6,973 bases of DNA. Origin: Casp-actino8 sp039800005. Lineage in GTDB: Bacteria; Actinomycetota; Acidimicrobiia; Acidimicrobiales; Ilumatobacteraceae. The notes beneath the pieces were generated by a model. The model did no database searches and was not told the DNA's origin. It saw only the letters and a program-made list of their open reading frames with translations. Both the position numbers and the translations under genes were made by a program. The DNA is taken from NCBI GenBank assembly GCA_039800005.1, contig JBDLRN010000029.1:1-6973 (forward strand), written 5' to 3'. Shown in pieces: positions 1 through 5,486 of this stretch (position 1 is its first letter; each line of letters begins with the position of its first letter).

Positions 1-629
1 CGTGCTGCGATGTCGAGCGGTTCCCACTCGAGCGTCGGAGCCGTCGCTGCACGCACCGCCGGAAAGGTTTGCGACGCCCACCAACGGGCGATCGACGATC
101 CGACGGTCAACTCGTCTCGGCTCAGTTCCGCGGTGATCGAGGCCTCGGATTGGAAGTTGGCGACGTCGTCTCGCCCTTCGAAGAAACGTTGGCTCAGAAC
201 GGCCATGCCTTCGCAACGCCCGCCCTGGATCGCCAGATTCATCTGATCGATCCACTGTTGAGCGGCCGGGTGCAGAACACATCCGTCGGTCGTGTCGACG
301 CACACAGCCGCCTCGCCGAACATGCTCACGGCGAGCGACGGGGTGAATGCGTCAGCGGTGGGCGGCCCGCCCCAGTTCTCGAAACCGAAGCCGTCCGCTG
401 GCGGCACCAGTCCGCTGTCGGCACAGGTGGTCCAGCCTGCGGGAAGACCGAGCTCGGGTCGCGGTTCGTCGACGCAATTGTCGAAAGTCGCGTCGTCGGC
501 CGGGGCGATGCTGGCCGACTCCGTCGCCACGTCGTCCGACACCGTCTGATCCGATGATCCCCCACCGCCACACCCGATCACACCCACCAGGAGTCCGAGT
601 GCACCGACGATCGCTCTTCCACGTCTCAT
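1..629 (-). CDS. Putative secreted lipoprotein, partial (C-terminus beyond window); possible papain-like domain
   Basis: The reading frame is open for 209 codons from an ATG at 629 down to the window edge, so the 3' end is missing. Residues 1-20 form a short lipoprotein signal: MRRGR, a hydrophobic stretch, then the lipobox VIGC with Cys20 as the predicted lipidated residue, followed by a Gly/Ser-rich linker to about residue 48. The exported part has Cys52, Cys69, Cys110, Cys117 and Cys139. Around residues 136-142 it reads GGRCEGM, followed by a helix-like stretch (AVLSQRFFEG) and Trp-rich residues. GGxCxGM is reminiscent of the nucleophile helix of some papain-like peptidases, but the expected His would lie outside the window, so this is only a suggestion. 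I do not recognise the family. It is divergent from the collagen-like gene and shares a 55-bp promoter region with it. No Shine-Dalgarno is visible; the TGACACACT element ends 6 nt before the ATG, which supports this start. Confidence 0.8.
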   Translation of the reverse strand, partial: MRRGRAIVGALGLLVGVIGCGGGGSSDQTVSDDVATESASIAPADDATFDNCVDEPRPELGLPAGWTTCADSGLVPPADGFGFENWGGPPTADAFTPSLAVSMFGEAAVCVDTTDGCVLHPAAQQWIDQMNLAIQGGRCEGMAVLSQRFFEGRDDVANFQSEASITAELSRDELTVGSSIARWWASQTFPAVRAATAPTLEWEPLDIAA

Positions 630-635
630 GAGCGC

Positions 636-644
636 AGTGTGTCA
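636..644 (-). promoter_or_regulatory. Extended -10-like element, probably leaderless promoter of the lipoprotein gene
   Basis: Read on the minus strand this is TGA-CACACT. With the A of the ATG taken as +1, the hexamer occupies -12 to -7, with A at -11 and T at -7 (the two most important -10 bases), and TG at -15/-14 as in extended -10 promoters. No Shine-Dalgarno lies between it and the ATG, so the transcript may begin at the start codon. No convincing -35 is seen. This is inference from position and sequence only. Confidence 0.4.
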
Positions 645-669
645 CACACACCGAAGGACATTGCTGATG

Positions 670-678
670 TGACACACT
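670..678 (+). promoter_or_regulatory. Extended -10-like element, probably leaderless promoter of the collagen-like gene
   Basis: TGA-CACACT places the hexamer at -12 to -7 relative to the ATG at 685, with A at -11, T at -7 and TG at -15/-14. It is the mirror copy of the element in front of the lipoprotein gene. No Shine-Dalgarno is present in CCGACC before the ATG, consistent with a leaderless transcript. This is inference only. Confidence 0.4.
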
Positions 679-684
679 CCGACC

Positions 685-1233
685 ATGGATCGTCAGCATT
701 CGCAACGTCGTCTCGCAGGAGCCGTGGTGGTGGCCGTCTCGAGTCTTGCCCTCGGATTCGTGGGCGGACTCGTGGGTTCGAATCTCGGGGATGACGACGG
801 CTCTTCAGCGGCACCGAACATTCAGGCGTCGGATGCCGACGTCATGAAGGGTGCCGCTCCAGTCTCGACGCTTCGACCCGGCGTCGTGAGCGCCTCGCCC
901 ATTCCCACCACGCCGAAGACGCTACAAGGGCCGGCCGGGCCACAAGGACCAGCTGGGCCTCCAGGGCCTGCGGGGCGGGGCCTCAAGAGTTTCCAGACGG
1001 TACGAGTCGGTGGTGATTTCGAATACAACGGCGAATGGACCGCGTCCTGCCCCGCTGGAACGACCGCGCTCACGTGGCAGCTCCAAGCGGCATCCAATGC
1101 GATCATCTCGATGGCGAGTCAGGATCCCTTCGAATCCGATCCGAACAAGTGGCGGTTCAGAGCGAGTTCGGACGGGTTCTTCTTCAACGATGGAATGGCC
1201 CGCTTCGCTTTGATCTGCGCCGTCATCGAGTGA
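685..1233 (+). CDS. Membrane-anchored or secreted protein with short collagen-like repeat
   Basis: The protein has 182 aa. A basic start (MDRQHSQRR) is followed by a hydrophobic, glycine-rich segment at about residues 11-33, either a signal anchor or an uncleaved signal peptide. An acidic/Ser-rich linker follows (DDDGSSAA). Residues 82-99 are six Gly-X-Y triplets, GPA GPQ GPA GPP GPA GRG, a collagen-like tract. The remaining ~80 residues form a small domain with two cysteines, Cys122 (SCPAG) and Cys178 near the end (LICAVIE), that could pair as a disulfide outside the cell. Short collagen tracts in bacterial surface proteins commonly serve as stalks or trimerising segments; six triplets is too few for a stable long triple helix, so here it may be a linker. 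I do not recognise the C-terminal domain. The gene is divergent from the lipoprotein gene with a mirrored promoter region, and is followed by a strong hairpin. The start is supported by the -10-like element 6 nt upstream. Confidence 0.85.
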   Translation: MDRQHSQRRLAGAVVVAVSSLALGFVGGLVGSNLGDDDGSSAAPNIQASDADVMKGAAPVSTLRPGVVSASPIPTTPKTLQGPAGPQGPAGPPGPAGRGLKSFQTVRVGGDFEYNGEWTASCPAGTTALTWQLQAASNAIISMASQDPFESDPNKWRFRASSDGFFFNDGMARFALICAVIE

Positions 1234-1240
1234 CGCCGGC

Positions 1241-1290
1241 GTTCTGGGTCTAGAACCTGACCGAAAATGGTCATTTCTTGGACCCAGAAC
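1241..1290 (+). terminator. Long hairpin after the collagen-like gene, probable terminator
   Basis: GTTCTGGGTC at 1241-1250 is the exact reverse complement of GACCCAGAAC at 1281-1290. In a + strand RNA the stem extends three more pairs using U1251-G1280, A1252-U1279 and G1253-U1278, while on the minus strand two of these would be mismatches. A nested hairpin, TGACC (1258-1262) with GGTCA (1269-1273), sits in the loop. It begins 7 nt after the stop of the + gene and lies between convergent genes. There is no U tract, so a classic intrinsic terminator is not proven. An alternative pairing GTTCT (1241-1245) with AGAAC (1252-1256) exists. Confidence 0.5.
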
Positions 1291-1309
1291 ACCAGGGTTG
1301 ATCAGGAAA

Positions 1310-2086
1310 TCACTTGGGTGGCATGCGGATGCCGCCATCCACGCGGATGGTCTCGGCATTCATGTAGCTGTTGGTCACGCACTCGACGACCATCGACGCC
1401 AACTCGGTGTCGTAGCCGAGACGATTCGGGAACAGCACACCCGTCTGCAACTTCTCCTTGAACTGCTCACTGCCCTGACCCTCGCCGTAGATCGGCGTGT
1501 TGATGAGGCCCGGCGCCACGGTGTTCACGCGGATTCCCACCGCAGCGAGGTCGCGCGCCACCGGCAGGGTCATACCCACGACGCCACCCTTCGACGACGA
1601 GTAGGCCGCCTGGCCGATCTGGCCGTCGAACGCGGCAACCGAAGCGATGTTGACGATCGCACCGCGCTCACCGTCGTTCAACGGCTCGGTGGTGCTCATC
1701 GCCGTGGCGGCGAGACGAATGCAGTCGAAGGTGCCCACCAAGTTGATGGCGATGACCTTCTTGTAAGCGTCGAGGTTGGCCGCCGAATCGTACGAGCCGT
1801 CCTTGCCGACGGTGCGCTGCGCCCAGCCGATACCGGCCGAGTTCACGAGCACGCGCAGCGGGCCCATCGACTTGGCCATCTCGACGGCGTTGACGATGTC
1901 GTCGGTCTTGGTCACGTCGACCTTGCAGAACGCTCCGCCGATCTCCTTGGCGACGGCGTTGCCCTTGTCTTCCTGCAGGTCGGCCACCACGACCTTGGCG
2001 CCACGCTGGGCGAGAAGACGAGCGGTGGCGGCTCCGATACCCGAGGCTCCACCGGTGACGATTGCACTTGCTCCGTTGATGTCCAT
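1310..2086 (-). CDS. Short-chain dehydrogenase, type-2 3-hydroxyacyl-CoA dehydrogenase-like
   Basis: The protein has 258 aa, a full-length classical short-chain dehydrogenase/reductase. Visible motifs: cofactor-binding TGGASGIG at 11-18; Asp36 after the second strand (VVVADL), which favours NAD(H) over NADP(H); Asp57-Val58; NSAG at 82-85; Asn115; and the catalytic Ser149, Tyr162 and Lys166 (YSSSK). The stretches INLVGTF, ASVAAFDGQIGQAAYSSSKGG, MTLPVARDLA, IRVNTVAPGL and the end GGIRMPPK closely resemble the HSD10/FadB2x group. Those enzymes oxidise 3-hydroxyacyl-CoA (often short or branched chain) to 3-oxoacyl-CoA in fatty acid or isoleucine breakdown, and some also act on hydroxysteroids. 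The activity is known for the family; the substrate here is inferred. It is cytoplasmic. The gene lies 16 bp after the stop of the large envelope gene on the same strand and is convergent with the collagen-like gene. No Shine-Dalgarno is seen; TAGCCT just upstream could give it its own promoter. Confidence 0.93.
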   Translation of the reverse strand: MDINGASAIVTGGASGIGAATARLLAQRGAKVVVADLQEDKGNAVAKEIGGAFCKVDVTKTDDIVNAVEMAKSMGPLRVLVNSAGIGWAQRTVGKDGSYDSAANLDAYKKVIAINLVGTFDCIRLAATAMSTTEPLNDGERGAIVNIASVAAFDGQIGQAAYSSSKGGVVGMTLPVARDLAAVGIRVNTVAPGLINTPIYGEGQGSEQFKEKLQTGVLFPNRLGYDTELASMVVECVTNSYMNAETIRVDGGIRMPPK

Positions 2087-2093
2087 GCCGGCG

Positions 2094-2099
2094 AGGCTA
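2094..2099 (-). promoter_or_regulatory. Possible -10 element (TAGCCT) of the dehydrogenase gene
   Basis: On the minus strand TAGCCT fits the actinobacterial TANNNT -10 pattern and lies at -13 to -8 from the ATG at 2086, inside the 16-bp gap after the envelope gene. It would allow a leaderless or near-leaderless transcript independent of the upstream gene. A short direct repeat ATAGCC-ATAGCC covers the site. The evidence is weak, from position and pattern only. Confidence 0.25.
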
Positions 2100-2102
2100 T
2101 GG

Positions 2103-5100
2103 CTATCGCTGCTTCAAGGCCAAGGCCAAGGCCTCACAAACTGCCGATGGTCCACCGATCAGGTACTGCTTGGTGGCCGACAGCACGGCCGCGCGCGTCA
2201 CGGCCGGAACGTTTCCGCACGGCGGGACGAGGAGCAGCGGAGAGCGCAACGCATTTCCGGCCAAGAACGGGGCCGAGGTGAGCGAATCGATGGGCGACTG
2301 ACCCGAGGCCAATCCGATCGACCCCGAGTTGAATCCCGTGATGTTGGCCTTGATCCATTCGACGGCGAGGGCCGAGGTCGCGTAACGATCGTTACCAGCG
2401 AGACGAGTGATGCTGCCGACCGGCACACCGAGGGCTTGCAGTTGCTCGTCGACGACAGTGGGCAGAACCGACGGTCCGCCCACCAGAACCACACGCCCGT
2501 TGGGCTGCGCGGCTCGCCATTCGGTGACGGCGTTCAGAGTCTCGGCGTCGATACCGAACGGCGTCGACAACAACAGCGGGTCGGCCAGTGCGAACGCGGC
2601 CGGCGCGATCGACAATGCGTCGACCTGCGACGAACCAGCGGCAATGAACAGCACACCAGCGTTTGTCAATACGGCGCGCGCCAACTGCTCGGCCGTGCGA
2701 TAGCGATCGGCACCTTCGACACGCACGATCGATGCCGATGGGAGCAGCGAACGGATCTGCGCTTCGACGCCGGGCTGAACGGCGTTCGCACCTCCCACGA
2801 TGGTGACGACCGTCGGCTTGTTGCTCGACAGATACGACGCGACCGAGGCCGGTAGAGCATCGGCCTGCGTGAGAAGGATCGGCGCGCGACGAGCACCTGC
2901 GAACCCGGCGGCGGCGAGTCCGTCGACGGTGCCGAGTCCGTTGACGATCACCACTTCACCGGCTCCGACTGCGCCGCCCATGAGCGACAGCGTGGCCATC
3001 CCGGTGGCAGTCGTGAACCGACTGTCGCCGTACACCCGTATCTGCTCGACCTGACCGGCCATGGCAAGAACCTGATCGCGCAACCACAGCGCGAACTGCG
3101 CCTGACCCGAGGTGTTCAGGTGCACACCGTCGGCGTACCACCGCGACTGCGAGCCGGCCGAGCTGGCCGCGTTCCAGTCGAGCACGCGTAACTGCGGCCA
3201 CTTCTGCGCGGCGGCGCGCACGGCGCGGTTGTGCGCGGCGTACGTGGGCGATCCGTTCGACTGACGGCGCTCCGACATGGTGACCCATCCGACCGCCCGC
3301 ACGCCTTTGTCGACCAGGGCTTGCATCATCTGGTCGATCTCGCCGGGCATGTTGGACGCCGCGTCGTTGTAACCCAATTCGACCACCACCACGTCGGGAG
3401 TACCCGTGAGCGATCGAGCGACACCGAGTCCGTCGAGTTGCCCGGTCACGCACGAACCGACCGTGCAGCGATTGGTGAGCGCGTCGTAACGCACCGAGGC
3501 GAACACGCCGCTCAACATCGCTGGCAGTTCCCCGCCACCCGATCGATCGGCGACGCTCTCGCCCACCGAGTCGCCGATGAAGGCGAAGTCTTCGTTGACG
3601 ATCCGATCTCGACGCACCACACGGGTGGTGAAGGCGATCGACGGCAAGTCGTACGCCGTCCGCAAACTGGCGTGGGTGACCGTGGTCGACGATCCACCGT
3701 TCGAGAAGCGTGTGCGCAGGGCCCACATTCCTTGGAAGCCCTGCTGGGCCAAGGTGGTGTCGGTCTCGTTGGCGGCGTTGGTGATGGTCGACAGTCCGTA
3801 GCGAGACGTCAGGCTCGACACCGAGATGATGCGCGTCCATCGGCTCCACGGGTTGGCGTCGAGTTTGTCGCCGTCGTCGTCGACCGATGGGAACGCGCCG
3901 CCCGCGGTGCGATCACCGTTCGACGACGAGAACTCGGTGGAGACCGGTGCAGTGGAACCCGGACGCACGCGAATCGACAGCGCGGTGTCGTCGATGGCGC
4001 GATTCGTGCGCGAGTCTTCGATGACGGTGGGCACGCCGGTGGCGAACGGACGCGTGGCCGATCCGCCGTAGACCTGACAGCTCGTGGTGTCACACGACTT
4101 GGCGTACGAATAGCGGTTCTGGGCCATGCCGTACGAACGTGCGGCCACCGACTGAGCACGCAATGCATTGATTCCCGCCCCACCGGCCGAGTCGCCCCAC
4201 GAGGCCGGTGACTCACGCGGCACCACGCCGCGCAGGTACAACTCGATGGGCGCGTCGTTCACCGTGCGTTGCGGCGAGGTCGAACCCGTCGCGAACGCCG
4301 CGACCATCGCGCCGCGGTAGTGACGCACCGATCCACCGGGTTGACACACTCCGAGGGCGTATTCGGCCGGTGTCGACGCCGAGTCGCCGCCCGGTGTGGT
4401 GATACGAACCGCCCACCCGTTCGATCCGGCCGGGAAACGTCCGAGATACACCCAGTCCGATGACGCTTCGACCGGCATCTGCGCGATCACCGCACGCGCA
4501 GCCGTCGCTGTCGACGGACCCCACACCCCGTCGGCGGTTCCGGAGAAAGTTCCTTGCGACACCGCCCAGTTCTGGAACGAGATCACCGCCGCTTCGGTCA
4601 TGGCGCCGAACATTCCGTCGACCCCACCCGGGTTCATCGACGACACACCAAGAAACGACGCGGCGCGCGTGAGGAACGCTTGCACCTGTCGTGCCGCAGT
4701 GGAGTCACCAGTGCCGCGCGAAACGGGTCCGTCGGGAACTTCGAGAACGGTCGGTGTGCTCGATCCGAGATTGGCCGACGCGCTCGGACACGAGAACTGC
4801 CTCGATCCCCACGCATCGAACTGCTGGGTACCCGACACGAGTCGCACCGTCACGCTGCCGTACGCGCCGGTTCCGTTCACTTGCGCGTCGACGAGAGGGG
4901 CGATCACCGATGTCTGGATTCCGTCCAGCGACAGCAGGCGCGTGGTCATGCGCTGATCGGCGGGCAGTGATCCCATCTGGGTGCCGCCGTAGTAATGGTC
5001 GAGGATCCAGGTCCAATCTTTGCCATAGGCGGTGGCCCAGCCGTACGAACCCCACTGGCTGAGGCCTCGCCCATGCCCGTTCCCCTGACCCTCCAAGACC

Positions 5101-5234
5101 ACGACCAGGGCCTCGTCCGCTGTGGGGGCCGCCTTGGCCGCCGGAGCGCTCGGATCCGCCGCTACCGATGCGACGGCTCCAGCAGCCACGAGAAAGGCCA
5201 GGGCGGGACGGAGGAGGATGGATCGTGGTGTCAC
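2103..5234 (-). CDS. Large secreted cell-wall protein: SpoIID/LytB + peptidoglycan-binding + SGNH hydrolase + 3 CWB2 repeats
   Basis: The protein has 1043 aa from GTG at 5234; a TTG at 5324 would add 30 residues. I prefer the GTG because it gives an ordinary signal peptide (residues 1-26, VTPRSILLRP plus hydrophobic core, cleavage after SVAA) and the 30 extra codons have markedly weaker G/C third-position bias. Modules in order: Gly-His motif GQGNGHGRGLSQWG (49-62); a peptidoglycan-binding-1-like insert (about 181-251, VDGMFG and DGVWGP); the SpoIID/LytB core (about 325-490) with LYLRGVVPRES, Glu341 at the position of the catalytic Glu of SpoIID, and ALRAQSVAARSYG; an SGNH hydrolase (about 548-728) with GDS (Ser556), GYND (621-624) and DGVH (Asp702, His705); three CWB2 repeats (about 727-820, 835-932, 940-1040), the last two with clear GADRYRTA and GNDRYATS motifs. 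SpoIID proteins cleave glycan strands as lytic transglycosylases; an SGNH module could remove ester groups such as O-acetyl. Joint wall remodelling is inference. It lies between rnhA and the dehydrogenase gene. Confidence 0.93.
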   Translation of the reverse strand: MTPRSILLRPALAFLVAAGAVASVAADPSAPAAKAAPTADEALVVVLEGQGNGHGRGLSQWGSYGWATAYGKDWTWILDHYYGGTQMGSLPADQRMTTRLLSLDGIQTSVIAPLVDAQVNGTGAYGSVTVRLVSGTQQFDAWGSRQFSCPSASANLGSSTPTVLEVPDGPVSRGTGDSTAARQVQAFLTRAASFLGVSSMNPGGVDGMFGAMTEAAVISFQNWAVSQGTFSGTADGVWGPSTATAARAVIAQMPVEASSDWVYLGRFPAGSNGWAVRITTPGGDSASTPAEYALGVCQPGGSVRHYRGAMVAAFATGSTSPQRTVNDAPIELYLRGVVPRESPASWGDSAGGAGINALRAQSVAARSYGMAQNRYSYAKSCDTTSCQVYGGSATRPFATGVPTVIEDSRTNRAIDDTALSIRVRPGSTAPVSTEFSSSNGDRTAGGAFPSVDDDGDKLDANPWSRWTRIISVSSLTSRYGLSTITNAANETDTTLAQQGFQGMWALRTRFSNGGSSTTVTHASLRTAYDLPSIAFTTRVVRRDRIVNEDFAFIGDSVGESVADRSGGGELPAMLSGVFASVRYDALTNRCTVGSCVTGQLDGLGVARSLTGTPDVVVVELGYNDAASNMPGEIDQMMQALVDKGVRAVGWVTMSERRQSNGSPTYAAHNRAVRAAAQKWPQLRVLDWNAASSAGSQSRWYADGVHLNTSGQAQFALWLRDQVLAMAGQVEQIRVYGDSRFTTATGMATLSLMGGAVGAGEVVIVNGLGTVDGLAAAGFAGARRAPILLTQADALPASVASYLSSNKPTVVTIVGGANAVQPGVEAQIRSLLPSASIVRVEGADRYRTAEQLARAVLTNAGVLFIAAGSSQVDALSIAPAAFALADPLLLSTPFGIDAETLNAVTEWRAAQPNGRVVLVGGPSVLPTVVDEQLQALGVPVGSITRLAGNDRYATSALAVEWIKANITGFNSGSIGLASGQSPIDSLTSAPFLAGNALRSPLLLVPPCGNVPAVTRAAVLSATKQYLIGGPSAVCEALALALKQR
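2116..2133 (-). repeat. Three tandem copies of a 6-bp unit at the 3' end of the envelope gene
   Basis: AAGGCC is repeated three times on the + strand, encoding Ala-Leu-Ala-Leu-Ala-Leu just before the terminal KQR of the envelope protein. It is in frame, so copy-number changes would only lengthen or shorten the tail by two residues per unit. Probably a minor slippage tract. Confidence 0.6.
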
Positions 5235-5262
5235 GGATGAAGGGACGTGGGGACGCACAGGG

Positions 5263-5300
5263 TTTCGGCCCGAAATGGCCCCCACTTGAGTTCGAAGTGG
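5263..5300 (-). promoter_or_regulatory. Two small hairpins in the leader of the envelope gene
   Basis: TTTCGG-C-CCGAAA (5263-5275) is a perfect odd palindrome, and CCACTT (5282-5287) pairs with AAGTGG (5295-5300) around a 7-nt loop. Both lie within the 70 nt before the preferred GTG start at 5234. If transcription starts upstream they would form stems in the 5' leader RNA; they could also be protein-binding sites. I could not match the leader to a riboswitch family. Confidence 0.3.
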
Positions 5301-5310
5301 AGAATTCCCG

Positions 5311-5336
5311 AAAAAGGCCTGCAAGCAGGACTTATG
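5311..5336 (-). promoter_or_regulatory. Leader element: -10-like CATAAGT and a short stem followed by a T run
   Basis: On the minus strand the order is CATAAGT (5330-5336), CCTGC-TT-GCAGG (5318-5329), CC, then five T (5311-5315). Two readings exclude each other. CATAAGT may be a -10, giving a leader of roughly 85-90 nt before the GTG at 5234. Or the GC-rich stem plus T run may be a weak intrinsic terminator or attenuator for transcripts coming from upstream. The stem is only 4-5 bp, so neither is strong. Confidence 0.25.
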
Positions 5337-5367
5337 CCGGGGTGGATCAGGGACTCACCGTACCGAA

Positions 5368-5405
5368 CCCCACCCCCGAAGTCCCGTCACCCCCGCCCGA
5401 ACCCC
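5368..5405 (-). other. G-quadruplex-forming motif upstream of the envelope gene
   Basis: On the minus strand, which is the coding strand of the envelope gene, six G runs of 4, 3, 5, 3, 5 and 4 are separated by loops of only 3, 1, 4, 5 and 1 nt. The + strand C runs lie at 5368-5371, 5373-5377, 5383-5385, 5390-5394, 5396-5398 and 5402-5405. This meets the canonical four-run G3+ rule with runs to spare. One arm of a possible stem, AGTCCC at 5380-5385 pairing with GGGACT at 5350-5355, overlaps the third run, so stem and quadruplex would compete. Confidence 0.55.
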
Positions 5406-5418
5406 TCCAGGCGTCGGC

Positions 5419-5467
5419 GATCTGGGTGAAAAACTCGCTGGAATCCGGCGTCTTTTTCGCCCAGATC
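5419..5467 (+). repeat. 49-nt long inverted repeat between rnhA and the envelope gene
   Basis: GATCTGGGTGAAAAA (5419-5433) pairs along its full 15 nt with TTTTTCGCCCAGATC (5453-5467), using one U-G pair. After a 2x2 internal loop, an inner stem CGCTGG/CCGGCG with one U-G pair closes on the triloop AAT. Both non-Watson-Crick pairs are G-U in + strand RNA but A-C mismatches in - strand RNA, so the fold is better on the + strand. Read from rnhA it lies 37 nt after the stop and the inner stem is followed by GAGTTTTT, so it could instead serve as the rnhA terminator. Confidence 0.6.
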
Positions 5468-5486
5468 ACCAAGGAGAGACCGGCAA

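Larger units (their letters stand above)
636..678. repeat. Perfect 11-bp inverted repeat in the divergent promoter region
   Basis: AGTGTGTCACA at 636-646 is the exact reverse complement of TGTGACACACT at 668-678, with a 21-bp spacer. Each arm ends exactly 6 bp from its start codon (630-635 and 679-684), so both divergent genes have the same TGTGACACACT-N6-ATG layout. Each arm also carries its own smaller palindrome: TGTGT-C-ACACA at 638-648 and TGTG-A-CACA at 668-676, with centres about 30 bp apart. This could be a pair of operators for one dimeric regulator, a duplicated promoter core, or both. Confidence 0.6.

Noticed and set aside
69..557. 162-codon + strand frame antisense to the lipoprotein gene
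   Set aside because: No recognisable features; the minus-strand frame has a lipoprotein signal and a consistent start context.
638..676. CRP-type operator (TGTGA-N6-TCACA) in the divergent promoter region
   Set aside because: The half-sites resemble TGTGA/TCACA, but their spacing and arrangement do not match the 16-bp CRP consensus.
1298..2281. 327-codon open frame on the + strand antisense to the dehydrogenase gene
   Set aside because: It overlaps a clear full-length dehydrogenase on the other strand, its product is Arg/His/Gly-rich without recognisable motifs, and long antisense frames are expected in GC-rich coding DNA.
2956..3849. 297-codon frame on the minus strand inside the envelope gene
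   Set aside because: Out-of-frame shadow of the SGNH region, Arg-rich low-complexity product; the true frame carries all catalytic motifs.
3231..4211. 326-codon + strand frame antisense to the envelope gene
   Set aside because: Shadow of the SpoIID/SGNH coding region; no motifs and a composition typical of antisense frames.
5235..5324. TTG start at 5324 for the envelope gene
   Set aside because: It adds 30 residues ahead of an otherwise normal signal peptide, and those codons have weak third-position G/C bias; kept as an alternative only.
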